Assembly: GCA_947179485.1 (NCBI GenBank)
Contig: OX359247.1
Location: 26,698,801 to 26,762,800 of the forward strand
Source of the DNA: Allacma fusca
Lineage: Eukaryota > Arthropoda > Collembola > Symphypleona > Sminthuridae
Length of the DNA: 64,000 bases
Reading direction: 5' to 3'
Part shown: positions 26,181-39,980 of the stretch, piece after piece
How the letters are laid out: each line of letters begins with the position of its first letter
Position numbering within the stretch: position 1 is the stretch's first letter
Program-made: the position numbers and the translations under genes
Notes under the pieces: model-generated
Database searches by the model: none
Told to the model about the DNA's origin: nothing
What the model saw: only the letters and a program-made list of their open reading frames with translations

Positions 26181-27267
26181 CAAATAAGTTCAGATTAGGT
26201 AAATGTTTCTTGGACATGAACTTCAAGGTTATCATCTGGGCTCAGCCTCATCCCATGTACATGCACATCCAAGGCAGTGTAATAGGTGTGAGGGGTTTTG
26301 GTTTCTCCTTGATAACACAATTGATACTATTCATTACACGGAGCTTAGGAGCCGGAATTTAACGTTGGATCTCCTAATGTCGGAGTCTAATGTTCTATTA
26401 CTGCTGAGGGAGCCCTAGTCTGATGGCGTGAATGGGAGATGAAACCAACTAATTGTGAGTGGAGTGTAGGAGAAGACTGGGAAATGGGAATTAAAATAGA
26501 AAGAGAGCAAATTCAGACGGTGGCACTGGCTCCGATATATCCTACTAAAGAACCCTTTGACAAAGGCATTTCCTACACACTTCCAGACCCCACATATGTA
26601 AATACATATCCCAAATACAAACTCCCTTCCACTTATACAACGAGCAATGCCACACATGTAGTGACTTTGAAGGAGCCTACTATTCTTTGCATGTCGTGTG
26701 TATGTGTGTAAGTAGTGTAAGTACCTACATAATGATAAAGTATTATAATGGTAATTATATAAATACATATACACTCCGAGAATCAACTCAAGGAGAAAGG
26801 AAAGTTATAAGATTTAGGCCTATATGCATTGCAAGGGCTAGAGTCCCTCGAAGGAGCATCTCATCGGCACAGAAACGAAACAGAGGGTAATGAGTTTGTG
26901 GTCACCTGAGAGTGCTCCCGACGTTCAGCTCCTATGCAGACGAGCTATTACTATAGGTATGGAAGTGAACTTCTGCAGATACTTTTATCTCCCTCTGATT
27001 TGGTTCACGTGCATATTGAAACCGTGAGGAATTTTATAGAAATTCGAACCATAGATCTAGTACATAAATTACATGCCCTCCCTATAATATATGGAGGCAC
27101 TGTCAGTCTACAAGTCAGCAGGACCTACATAATTAGCTGTGAGCCTGCTGTGTTTAAACAAGCCACGGAGCTGTATAGTCTCCATATGTACAGAAAGGAG
27201 AGCAGGGATGTAGTATAGTGGGATGGATGCAACTGTTACCATCGTCTTGTTCTTCGTCATCATCATC

Positions 27268-27325
27268 AGTAGCAGAAGTAGTAGCAGAAGTAGTAGCAGT
27301 AGTAGTAGTAGAAGTAGTAGTAGTG
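27268..27325. repeat. AGT/AGC/AGA triplet repeat
   Basis: Compound trinucleotide repeat preceded by a short CAT run. The minus-strand frame gives poly-Leu and is not taken as coding. Confidence 0.85.
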
Positions 27326-30065
27326 AGGATACCGGAAAGTAGTTCTGGCCGGTGGAGTAATTATTATTGTATGTATCTATGTGTACAAAATCGTACATAC
27401 ATATTCACATACATAATAATTACGTAAAAGTATTAGGAGCATGCAATCTTTAGGAATGCCAGGACGGGAATGTCGTCCTATGACTATACACAAAGCTGTC
27501 GATGGAGCTTGATTGGAAGAACAACTGCGGTCCTTATTACTCTTCTTGTTCCAGTTACTTTTTCCCCGTAAGTTCGGGACTGTGAGACTGTGATAGGACG
27601 GAAGGCTACTGAGGCTCTTGAGGACTGGGAGGAATTCAAGTTAAAAGTTGGGTATAGCTCCCACTCATTAGCTGGATCTTATCGATATGCTTGAGACGGT
27701 GATTAATTATGGGACGTCAGCAGAGGACGCATCACACACTCTTTTTCCGCTCTTCGACAAACTCTCTCGTGATTAACTGCCTGTCATCTTCCTTGCTACT
27801 ACTTCTTTTCTCGAGACTTTTCCTCTATCTTGATTCCCGTATCTGTAGACGTGGGGCTTGAAGGACCGGGCTGTAGATATCTATGTATACGTCTCTACTT
27901 GATTTATATATATGTATGTATATGGGAGGGGTTTTGGGATAGATACATGTTGATGTTTACGCACATTATGGGCATGCCGGATACTGGCACGTATCACGAC
28001 AAGTTTTTAACTTATTGCGACTACTGCTGTTTGTCTCCCACTCTGACTGCCTTGTCTCAGCCGTGCTTGAGTGCAAACCGTTTAACAACGTCAATAGTGT
28101 GAGGAAATTTGGAAAGTTCGGTGGAACTTTGGGGTACAAATAACTACACAAATTTATCGATGTTTGCACAACCTCGGCACAATCATGCATATATATGTAG
28201 ATACATACATGTCTGCATACATGCCTCCTATGTAACTCGCTGGCGTAAGAGTTGCTTCGGGGCTTCCAGTCTAATTCCTTAAAATTGCCTATGTACATAT
28301 TTGTGCATGGAAGTGTCTATATATGTGGGAATAATACAATTTGGCAAGTATGTACATATAATATAGTACTAAGACATTTCCAGACATGTACAATTAAGAG
28401 TTAGACATACAGGATTTTTTTTTTGGATGCTTATGAGTGCATGTGCAGACACCGTTGAAAAGTTTTTATCTGTGACCTGATGTTGTCATAAGTACAATGA
28501 CAAGGAGGACTGTTACAATTCTCTGATCTTCATCTCCTTAATTCATCTTACAGGCTGTAACTTGTGTAAACTTATTCAGAGGTAGGGACAAACATGTGTT
28601 TATTTTAGTGCCTTACTATGTATGTATCTATAGATACGTCTGTCCCAGTATTTACACTGACTACTGTAGGACCATAATTGTGTACATGAGCTCCACAGAT
28701 ATTTGTACGTGCATTCCGACAGTGCTGTGCTGACCATTGTGTATGTGAGGGAATGAGTCCACAAGGAATGGAACAGAGCAATGTTTCCTTATGACTGGCC
28801 AAGTGAGTAAGGGAAGATGCTTCTGCTCCTCCAGGGACAATCTCTCAAACAGTATATTAATAAAACAGATTCGTTCAAATTACACAGGCAGTTGTCGTCC
28901 GTTAATTTGCATGCTAATAAATACAGGAACGGGACGTGATGCTCAGCTGCCGATGTGAAGGGGTTTGTTATCATTAAAATAGCCCATTGTTGTGAGTAAC
29001 CACTCATATGTAATATTTTTCACAATGTTATTTAATCTAACCTAGATATTTACACAGTTTTGTTTTCCTATAAGAATTTTTTGTTACTACTACAGTTTGA
29101 ATTGTATTTTTACAGTTTAATTCAGGGATTTGTATTTTTTGGGACCAGAACTCAATGGGCTTTGGGTTGTGGGGGAGTGTTTCTGAGAGATAATGCTTAA
29201 AGTCAATAGATTTATGACATTAAGTGTTTCCTTACGCGTGGGCATGTCATTTGAGCTGAATTTATAGAAATGGCATTTGATGGGGAGTAAAACTTCCATG
29301 GAATTTTGCTACAGACGGAGCCTATTGTGTTGAAATTTAGTACGGAGAGGATTGAATGAGCCGGGACTCAACCGTTTGGACATATTGAGTTAAGACATTA
29401 AAAGAGGAATGAAAGATGGGAAAGAAAGGAAATTTTCTGCTTCATTAATGTCAGCATATGGAAGTTGGGATTTTTTTCCATTCGTAAATATCAAAGTTGT
29501 ACGTCTGGTGCCAAATTTTCTCTGAGGAATGCTTGCTGGGTGTAGAGCTGTAATGATGATTTATTGGAACTTACAATTCCAAATGATACACTGTGAGGCC
29601 TGGGTCCCATGGAAGTGTGGGATACTATTCCCCCTTTTTTTTGTCTTCTGTGTCTAAGACCATACACAACTGTACGTGATTGGAAATAAGGAAAAGCTCA
29701 AATGTGAATTGCGATTGTAGTTTATGAATTATTAAGGAAGAAATTACGAGGCGGAAGTATTACTGAAATTGATGAATGAGGTGAAGACGTCATGAGTGCT
29801 GGGGAAGAGCTGTAATTGCTGTCAATTTATTTGCTGTCAGGCGGCTCCTTTATTATTACTATTATTATTGCTGCATTCTTGCCCGGGAGTGAAACTATAC
29901 TGCACTTATTGATATTCAAATCATCGCTATAAACCATTCCCTGAGACACAATAGTCAACTTAATTTCCCATGGAGATAGGCATTCATGGGGAGTGAGGCA
30001 CGAGCCAGGTTTGAGCTCCTTTATTGAGATGCTATTAGTCCATTCGTTTAATAAAGACATCCATA

Positions 30066-30083
30066 ATTATTATTATTATTATT
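30066..30083. repeat. (TTA)n triplet repeat
   Basis: Short TTA run; a related run lies at 29851-29870. Confidence 0.75.
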
Positions 30084-31156
30084 TGGCTCTGGGTGAAAAT
30101 TAATAATAGCTTGTCCTGCTTTAAATAATTAGTACAATGAGTTGTTTCATTTGTTCCCCCAATCACGGCCTTTTGTTCAAGTAATAATAATAATTGGAAG
30201 ATAATCATAAAAACGTGGAAAAACTCCTGTCTTCTATTTTTTTTATCTTTTACGGTTGATTGGACTATTACAACCTTTTGTCTTCCCAGTTTTAGCACCT
30301 CGTACCTCCAATCATAAAATCAATCTCGGAGATGATGAAGATAATATTTGCAGGGTTGACATGTCCCTTTATAAAGGTAGATACAGCAACAGACTTAACG
30401 GGAATAAATCAATGAATACAACCATAGGAATTTTGTCCTGGCTGTGAAACCTTGTTTGCAACAGTAACTCCCGACATGTTAATGGGCTGTGAGACTCTGT
30501 GTAATAATTATAGGGAGACGTGCTCAACTTAATGTGAGGAAGTATTTTTTGTCATCTTTTTGTTGGCATTGTGCGAGACTCTCTCTCTGTGGAATGGTAC
30601 ATCTCCTCTGAGAAAGTTGGCTCTTGTGAATTGATGCATCATCACTCATTATCATCCGAGGAGGAGTTACTCGTTTAGCATATAAAACAAGCGTTTAATT
30701 CCAACTCTCATCCCAGCGCCTGCTGAGGACCAGAGAGGCGAAGACAAGATTGCTAATCAATAGCTCATTTCCTCATCGTTTGTTAATCGGGCGGAGGATG
30801 AGCATGGCGGAGCATGACTGTCATGTAATGTAATGAAAGCAGCCTCACATATTTTCTTGACAGGGGTGAGAGACAAAACATGAGGAGTTAAATAAAACTC
30901 TCCAGGAATTTTAACAAGGTAGTACGTAGTAGACGTAGTTGTTGTAGTGATAGTAGGAGCTACGTACAATACATTGTAGGGCCTTCACTCAGCTACTACA
31001 CTAGTAGTAGTTTGATGAGAGCAGGTGGATGACAGAGATGAAGACAAGGAACAGTAGTGGGTACAGTGTGTGTGTGTACTCTATAGATGTAGATTTTGCT
31101 CTTCATAGAACACTCTTGCTATGTATCCCGAGCAGTGTCTTTTATTAAGTTGCGGT

Positions 31157-31182
31157 ACACACACACACATACACACACACAC
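31157..31182. repeat. (CA)n microsatellite
   Basis: CA run with one T interruption. Confidence 0.8.
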
Positions 31183-32762
31183 GCCTGGAGGAGAGCCTCC
31201 ACAAATACTGTAAACATTACTTTGATGTAACATTACACTTGGGATAAACAAATACCTTCATTATGTATCAGTGGGACTGTGTTGAGGGGTACAAGGAGGT
31301 ATTTGTTCAGAATTAAAATATGTGTGGAGATAGCCTGTTTTCATGCTCACCATACACCTTCAGCCTCAGCCCATAGTTAGCACATTACACAAGCTGAGTA
31401 CAAATAACAGTTCCTCAAGGTTACGGTTACATTCACTACTCCAAATTATCAAGTTTATGAATCGCTCCTCTAATTAGATCCCATCCCCCATCTCAGGTCC
31501 CATTCAGGGGACAGTTTGAAAAATGAATAAAGACGTAGGACTCATGTTTACACAAGAGCTGAATTTAAATTCACAAGAGCGAAACAGTTCGGATGAGTTG
31601 ATTCCCAAGCAATGACAAAAATGGGAGCGGTTATTCCATTAGGATAATGAAAAATGAAATGTAATTTAAACTTGTTTCCTATATACAGAGACACTGGGAG
31701 TGTCATGCAAATGTGGTAGCATTGTAAAGTTGATTTTCTCAGGAATAACATCTACTTTTGTGTATACTATTAAAATTGCACTGTACAATAGTCATAGTAG
31801 TATCTACCTATGTATGTATGTACATGTGGATATGTAGAACAGTAGATACGTGTCTACTCGCGTTGTGCAATTTCTTTAAAAACAAATTCCACGAGTCAGA
31901 CTTGCTACACTCGCAGATGACATTTGTGTAATTATGTGTAGACACAGGACACAATATTGTTTACTTGGGGGAAAAGAAACCTCGGTTAATATTTGGCTCG
32001 TGCAGGTTACACACATATATATCTAGTCGTATTGTTTTTTTTTCCTTCAAGACACCCCATTTATGTTTTCTTACAAAAACCAAGAAATGACGGATTAAAA
32101 ATTCTGGGAAAGTAGAGAAGACGTTGTTGGGGGGAGGGAGGGGTTGTTGAAGAATGGTAAAAATATTGCTGCTTCTGTTTCTGGAGAAAAGCAATTAGAC
32201 TAATGAAAACAAAGGATTTTAGGAAGCAATTCCGCATGCATTAAGTTTAAATGAAGCTTAGAAGATTCCACATTTTATGTTCTGGTATTTTGGGAAGTGC
32301 TTTCAAAAGGGGGATCCATCACGGGCTTCTAAAATGGATTCCCTTTCAAATTCCTGGGTATTTCAGTTTCATAGGAAACAGTTCTTAAGAAATGAAATTA
32401 CTAAAATAAACTGAAAGGAAATAATATATAAATTAAATGGGAAGACCAGAAGTACCAGATTTTGGATATTTGTGAGGGTATTTTTTTTGGGGTAAATTGT
32501 GGAGACCTGTTAATGTGGTTTGAAATCAGTGTAGCCTACAAATGTCACTTAGAGACGGCAAAGGGATGGTGAGAGTAAAGCGGAAAGGCTAATAAGGAGG
32601 ATTTGCTCGGGTGTTGTAACACGGCTGTAAATTAATCAGGTGGAAGCCCGAAGGAGAAGAAGAAGGATGGTGGAATTCGTTCCGGGGAAATAAGTGCTGA
32701 GAAAATTTGAATGTTAAATGGAATCGAGTAAAAGGAATGAAAAAGGCTCCTTGTCGATACTT

Positions 32763-32764
<2 letters not shown>

Positions 32765-32809
<45 letters not shown>
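32765..32809. repeat. (TC)n microsatellite
   Basis: Uninterrupted 45-bp TC run. Confidence 0.95.
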
Positions 32810-32812
<3 letters not shown>

Positions 32813-33759
32813 GCCTTTCTTTCTCTGTCTCCTTTCTCCCAAGAAATAAGATTTGTTCTCAAAGATACAGATACACTTATACACCACACAGTTGATTATT
32901 TGGGATGTGTGGGATTCAAATTTTTCCATGGGAATCAACCGATTTCTATGGAATGATGTTGTGGGAGAAGGAGGTGGTTCCCAGGACTACACCGGTACAT
33001 ACTTGAGAATTTCGTTAAGAAAAAAAAAAGAAAAAAAATAAGTTGGATTTGGTTTGCTATATGGGGAGAGCTATAAATCCTCTCATCTCATTACCATCTC
33101 ACAGCTGGAGTCCCTCGTCTTGATTGATCCTCTAAGTCACGAAACTCTCTCGCTTTCTCCTTCGCATTCCTCCTCTCTTTACTCCTCCAGACTATCTACG
33201 TCTTCCACTTTCTACCTCCTCATGCTCCCTAGTTTCCTCCTTCCTCCCAGTTTCAAAGTGTCTATAAATTTCCACAGGATTTCGGTCATGGAACTATGCA
33301 CACCCGTTAGGTTTAGTTTCCAAAAGTCTGTGTCAGGATTGGAAATTAGAACTTGGGAGTTGATCAAGTTTGATGTGGGTTCCGATCAATCCAATGGTTT
33401 TTTCTCTGTGTGGCCTTCCATGAGCAAATTGCAATTTAAATTCAGGTTAGGATCAGGTTTTTCTAAAAAAAAATCATGAAATCATTTCATTTTACAACTA
33501 TTCTATAACAGGTTATACACTATGTAACTATAATTATGTATCTGTAGATATATGTACAAGCTCGTGGCTCAGTGACAATTAATTTCTGGGAGGAAATCAA
33601 CAATAGGACTAATGGGTGATTTAGTGTTTGGGGTTAAAGACAGTGTTATTACGAGAAGAGGAGAGACATCAGAGCGGAACAAAATAATGATTGCAACTTG
33701 ATGGAACTTTCAAAAGAGAATCACACGCCGACACATGCAGAGACAGAGGAGAGAGTGAA

Positions 33760-33761
<2 letters not shown>

Positions 33762-33825
<64 letters not shown>
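33762..33825. repeat. (AG)32 microsatellite
   Basis: Uninterrupted 64-bp AG run. Confidence 0.95.
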
Positions 33826-33828
<3 letters not shown>

Positions 33829-34080
33829 AAGGAAGTGCGTGTATCTTTGGCTAAGTTAGAAAATCCACATCCGTCCCATTCATTTCCTTCTCCCCCGCCT
33901 CCCCCGATTCGTTCTCTCGACGGTGGATGAAATGACACTACTGTGATAGTACGTTGGACCTTAAAATTTCCAGGCAGGATTCCATCTAATTTCCAAACAC
34001 TTGACTGCATGGTGTGCTGTAAATGTGTTGCTCCTCAGAAACGACAAGAATGAGGGTTCAGGGCAGCGGAAATACTGGAG

Positions 34081-34118
34081 GAGAGAGAAGGAGAGAGAGA
34101 GAGAGAGAGAGAGTGAGT

Positions 34119-34144
<26 letters not shown>
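34081..34144. repeat. (GA)n microsatellite
   Basis: GA tract with a central GTGAGTGA interruption. Confidence 0.9.
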
Positions 34145-34149
<5 letters not shown>

Positions 34150-34385
34150 AGACAGAATGGGAGGGAGAGGCGTTGTTAGTTTTTGAGAAAGGAGGTATTT
34201 TGGCCTAAGAAGGTTTTCAGGATGAATATTCAACGCTTCGTGTGCAACCCTCTTAATTTCCCTCTAATCTCACACCCTGGTCTTCCCCTTCGGAGATTCA
34301 TTTTCTCTATCTTCCCCCCTTTCCATGTGGCTTTTCCCGTGTAACATTCTCCTCATGCATACTTTGTATATCGTCATTGTAGCAG

Positions 34386-34485
34386 TCTACTTTGCCTTGA
34401 GTGGAACATTCTACTTTGCCTCGAGTGTAGGGTTCTATGTACTTTGCCTTGAGTGGAGTATTCTAGGCTGCCTGGAGCGGAGCAC
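34386..34485. repeat. Degenerate 24-bp minisatellite
   Basis: About four units follow the pattern 'tctactttgccttgagtgga' plus four bases. They start at 34386, 34410, 34434 (with a 4-bp insertion) and 34462, and the signal decays into further degenerate copies up to about 34560. Because 24 is divisible by three, a forward frame (34325-34564) runs through it, but its peptide is only the repeat translated. Confidence 0.75.
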
Positions 34486-37400
34486 TGGAGCCTGCCTTAA
34501 GGAAAGAATAGTATATTTTACGGGGAGTACAGCATTCTATTCTGCTCAAGTGTATCCAGCGTAGTTCCTCATCTGCACGTTTGCAGTGGAATTCCGGAGG
34601 ACGGGAGTTAACGCTAGATTTCCATTGTCAAATCAAACTCTTGCATTTTGAGCAGTGTAACTTATTGCAGGGTCCGTTCCCGACTCAAAGAGATTTGGAA
34701 GAGAGAGAGGTTTTAAAGTCATTAGTTAGACTCGTAAAAAGTTTTCTTAGCAATTTATGCCTGGAGATAGGAAGAACCCTTTAAAAGGAGTTTGCTCCTG
34801 GTACGTGCTCCTGCACTCTGTACACTTATAGTGTATCAGACAGATGATATGATAATATTATTGCAATGGTTTTGATGATACAATAAACTCCCGTTAAATT
34901 TTCACTATGTATTGATATACTATGCAAATGCATTTTAAAACACTATACTTACTCCCTTGTAATTAATACCAAAAGAATAGGACAGTATTGGCTGCATATG
35001 TACAATAAAAATTACATATAGATAACTATACCCCATGCTACACACAATGTTTTATTGACTACACACTCCTCACCCCCCAAAATGTGCCAGGAGTTAAAAG
35101 TTTAGATGGGATTGTGAAGCTATTGTAAATGTGAATCATGGAGTGATTTATTGCTAGCAATAACTTACGTTCACTTGTTCTCATTCATGAATACCTCTGG
35201 AGCAGTGTGACAGGGAATAACAAATAACCTTCGTTTAAGATTTGGGAAACAAGTCTAAATGAACTTTTAGTCTTGTGAGTCATCAGTTTTGTCTACTCTT
35301 ATCAATGAGTCATTAGGTGCCAGTGTTGTACAGAGATAAAAGGTGAAGGAATCTAAACCCTCGGAGTTTTTATCAACTTTAGTGTATCCACTCAGATATT
35401 CTACTGTACGTAAAGTTAACAACCATGGAGATAGGAAATAGACAGAAATATAAACCCAATACAAACACGCACTTCCCAAACTCATTTTTTCCAACCTCTA
35501 CAGTACAGCAATGAATGTTCACACATGATAAGAGGAACCAGATTGAAATGCATCCTTGACAGGAGATACGGAAGGTGTGTATCTATACTTCCCATGAAAA
35601 ATGTTGGGAGGACTGGTGAAACATAAGAAGCTGTAATAACTTACCCTTTTAAGGCAGATATAATTTTTTTTTTTGGACTGTGAGAAACCAAAATAGAATC
35701 AATTTCGGAGCACAGCATGAAAAATGAGAAATTGGGGATGCAGCACTCTTTTCCCTTTACATCCTCCCAGATTTGCCTCCCCTCATATTTTTACCCCTGG
35801 TTAGATTGGAAGGCTCGACTCTGTGAGCTGGTGTAGTGACATATGTACCTGAGTGTTTCCCTATTTATTTTGTGCAAGTGCTACCGGGGAGTGGGAGAGA
35901 AGTATTGGTAAGGGCGCACAATGTAGTTTATCATGATAAAACATTACGTTCACATGTCAAATAAATAGCCTGGAGTAAATAAATTCCCATGGAGTTCCCC
36001 CTTATCATTACATATGGGTAGCACGATGGTGGGAACGAGTTTGTTCTCAAAATAATAATAATAGCGACAGGAGAGCATGTGCTCTAAACTATCCATTTAA
36101 CATGTCAATATACAATCACTCAACAAGTCAAGTGCAAGCGGAAAGGTGGACTTTCCCTCCAGTAACCCTTGTATGGTTTTTATCTCTGAAATTTGTCACC
36201 GAATCTGTCTGAGGCAGAGGATGATTGGGAAGTGATACGGGGAATTGATTTGAACTTGAAGGCTTTCTGGAGTGACTTGGACGGGAAGTGAAACCAGAAT
36301 GAAAGAGATGGGAGTAGGGCAGGCGGGAGGAGAAGTGTGTGGAGAAAGTTAACTTAGTTTGTTTGGAGAAAGCATGATGGAGGTCTGGGAAGATATTCCA
36401 TGTATTTGAGTTTCTATGGTTCTAGTGAATTCAGGGAGGTAGGGAAAGAGATGGGAGAGGATAAACAATGTTTAAATTAAGTGGTTGTGCGTGATGTCCC
36501 TGGTGAGGAGTCAGTGGGACGAATTAGTTAGTAGTAAGGGACTGGGAATCGTCAATACGAATACCAATAAAAATTGATGGAAAAGTTGTAAATAAAGAAA
36601 GGCTTCTCTTCCCATAGGAACTTTCACCAATGTTTGCTTCCATGCTCAAGTCTTGCGTCTTCTTACAAAACCTCTCCACACTGATACTCTTCCAGGTGTT
36701 TGTTATTTGAATTCCTCCAAGGTCTCCTCCCATCCAAACTGTTTTCACTTCATATGATAGTAGTTGTCCTGGTGATCTTTTGATTCTCAGAATGAATCAT
36801 CTTGATTTACTATTGTGCCTCTTCCAAAACTTCATTTCCTTTTCACTAAAAATCCTTCACGGGGAAAGCAATGAAATAAGACCTGATGATTACAACAAAA
36901 GAAAATTTCCAAGGCTGGGATGGATTCCCTTAAATGAATTACTAGTGACTAAAGAACCAGGAAACTAACCGGATATAAATAAATGAAAATAAAATATTGA
37001 AGTTTGCTCCAAGGGTTTCCTCTCTCAATTATTTACTTACAGCGGGATTCATTTGTCTGATACTTTCTCGTGGAATTTAATCCCGTGAAAGCTCCCTTAC
37101 AATTGTCTTGGAGGAGTAACTATGAAATCTCAAACTGATTTTATGAACAATAAATTTTTTGGTGCATTGGATCCTTTAGAAATGCAAGTGAAGTTTTTCT
37201 TGGGAAAGTTTCTTAGGAAACTTTTAGGATTTTAGGACTGCTGAGGAGCGTAAGACTTTGGGGAGATGATTTTCACAAGTAAATCATAAATTGATTGAAG
37301 CAGTGAAAAAAGGGAGAGGGAAGTTCCTAGAACATGGCAAGGCTAAGAGAGTATCAACCCAGTGGTGTATCTATGTATATGTACCTTTGTGTACATTATG

Positions 37401-39952
37401 GAACAAAATAAAGTTGAATGTTCAACAAATATTTTATAGTTTTATGTAAAAGTTGACGCACTGCTCTGCCTAGTGTGTACATATGTACAGGGATATGATT
37501 CTTCCCTGGAAACACGTCTCAGCTTTTGAGAATACTCTTGGTTTATATATGCCCACTATACATATTTGAAGTAAACATGTGCAGCCCCACAGATATCTAT
37601 GCAAGTACGAAAACCAAGACTGGGGAGTAAAGGGCTGTGGAATCGTTTTTTCTGAAGTCCTTCTGGCTATCGCATGGTACGTGCATCCCAGAACTAGATC
37701 ATGGTGGCAGTATTGATCTGCTGGGAAAGGGTACACAATTTTCACAATTTGAATCCTGTATGTAAGGCTGTCATCTCTTTGAGGGTGACAAGGGAAAGAG
37801 CTCATTCTTCCTGACACACAGGACTTGTCTCTTCATTTTATAAACGTCTTCTTTCTCTTGCTTCCCAGAGAGAAATATCTTCCCTCAAGTTTTCACCCTC
37901 TTCTCCGTCTACTCTTGATGGGCTCATACGGTAACCTATAGATGCGCATGAATTATTCCAAGCATATACACACTTGTGGAGTAAATATATGTATATGAAT
38001 ATTTACATAAGTTTTTAGGGGAAAAGAAAAGATGAGAGGGAGAAAGTACACACCTTTCCAGCCCCGATGCACTCTTGCATATTCCAGTGCAATGACAAGT
38101 TTGATTCTCCCTTTCTCATGCGCTCGTCCCTGAGTTGCTTTCACCTTTCTGGGCATGTATGAACCTACACGTTTTCGTATAGGGAGGGAATCTTACATAT
38201 TAAAATAAAATGTATGCATAAAATTTACTACGCTCTTGCACTATCCACATGAGTTTCCGTATGAGCATTTTTACACGCTAAGATTGTGGGGAATAAAGTG
38301 TAACATGTTGTATTGCGTATGTATCCCTGTACTACTCTCACATTGAGTAATGTTTGTTCTCAGGAGTGTCTGCCTACGCATTTTGAAGTGTGTTTTGTGC
38401 GTGGATAAGATAGATACAGTATTATAGTGTGGTGGGGAAAGTACGTACGAGCGTCGGCATATAGATATACAGTGGTTATGAAGCTCCTCGTTCTCGTTTT
38501 CCTGTGCCACCCATCCATGACTGGTTTCCAAATATTTGCCGCCACATTATCAATGCAGATTTGCTTCACCCTTTTCCAAAAAGTAAATACGGCTTGTGCA
38601 AGGAAGTGTAGTGTAGATGGAGGAGAAAAAGAGAAAGCGACAGACACAAAGCAAAGGAGTACAAAGGATTATGGGACATTGGGATCTGCATTGAGTGTAC
38701 ATACTTTGCATGTTTAAAGTTCCATATATAAATGTGTGAGTCCGTACATACATACTTAGATACGTATATCAAACATACATTATTCAAATACTTATCTATG
38801 CGTGTGTATCCCTCCGTATGTAATAATTATGTAAATAGGGGGAACACATACTCTCACATGAGTTTCCAGCATTGTGGCACGTATATGGGTGCATGTGACC
38901 GTGAAAGCGTCCCTTAAATTGCTGTCTTTTTTCCAGTTGAGTTTTCCTTCCAGCTGTATTTCCTCATCCGACATTGTCACATTATTCTTGTGTCGGCGGT
39001 AAAAATGTAATTTGTGAGAATAATATTAGTATTCGACGGGTGGAAATTATTGCCACCTTCGGCTCTCCTCTCCTGTCGCATGTACTCACCTATTGGGATT
39101 TAGGACCCGGGATTGATGGATTTTATGGGAGCTATGTACAATCCTCAGTTCAAATTTTCCCCATTGAACTACCCCGGATTCCTTGTAATAATATGTTGTG
39201 ATTCACACAACCTGGAAGGAGACAGCTGGCAATTTAGAGTGATTTTTAGGACGTAACTCGAAACCAAGTGATTAGTGTGGGAATACATTGCTGACGATGA
39301 GGATTTGATCAAGGAATTCCTTTGATAGCAAATGTGACGTTTTGGTTTTGTAATTAAGTTCCCTCCATGCTCCTTTAAGACAACTACTGCTTTGTGTTCT
39401 GGAGTCCACGGCCAGCCCCGTTGTAGTAGCCTGAATTTGATTATGTCTGTTTTACAATTCATTAGTGAGAGTAAATGGAATTGATGGGGAAAAAGCCCAG
39501 GACAGAATTGACAACTTCCTTTGCGCCAAGGAAAAGTAATGAGGGAAGTTCCTATACATGCTCTCATACAGTAAAATAGAGAGTCCACGGAACCTACAAA
39601 TACAGCCTTTCAAAAGGAGAACTTTGAAATGTTGTAAAGTCAATTAAGACCTGCTTGTACAACTTAAAGGGATGGCGGCGTGTGGGAAGGAAAACGAGGG
39701 ACTTAACAGAGGAGCAGTTGTATTTGTTAAAATAGGAAATGTACACTGTTCAGAGAGCTAAGTACGTCCCGGAGAAAGTCTGCCAGAGAAATCCAATAAG
39801 GAACTACACAGAAGGAGTAGTTAGGAGAGTGTCGGGATGTTGAGGTATGTGTTTTCCAGTGAGAACTGGAGCTAAGGCTTGCCTCCTGTATTTTCTCCTT
39901 CCTGGTTAAATATTGGGTAGTATTAAATGAAGGAGACTTAGTAGGAGTGAAA

Positions 39953-39980
39953 GCGAGAGAGAGAGAGAGAGAGAGAGAAA
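39953..39980. repeat. (GA)n microsatellite
   Basis: Near-pure GA run. Confidence 0.85.

Larger units (their letters stand above)
20928..32764 (+). other. Presumed giant-intron sequence, third segment
   Basis: Nothing recognisably coding. Contents are a short CT tract (about 21268-21283), CA repeats (24265-24287, 31157-31182), a long GA tract (26107-26180), an AGT/AGC/AGA triplet run (27268-27325), and TTA-type triplets (29851-29870, 30066-30083). A weak ratchet-like 'gccgcag|gtaact' lies at 21459/21460. Forward and reverse frames over the triplet runs give poly-Ser, poly-Leu or poly-Val and are repeat artefacts. Confidence 0.5.

Noticed and set aside
27001-27060. B-box-like GGTTCGAAT on the minus strand, hinting at a tRNA
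   Set aside because: No A box at the right distance and no cloverleaf arms.
27108-27398. Minus-strand frame with a poly-Leu run
   Set aside because: Translation of the AGT/AGC triplet repeat.
33054-33479. 141-codon + frame
   Set aside because: Ser/Leu/Pro-rich translation of a pyrimidine-rich segment; no family resemblance.
36660-36701. Abutting 'actcttccag|gtgttt' as a further ratchet point
   Set aside because: The acceptor half is good but GTGTTT is a poor donor.
39169-39588. 139-codon - frame
   Set aside because: No motif or family seen and no exon-like composition.
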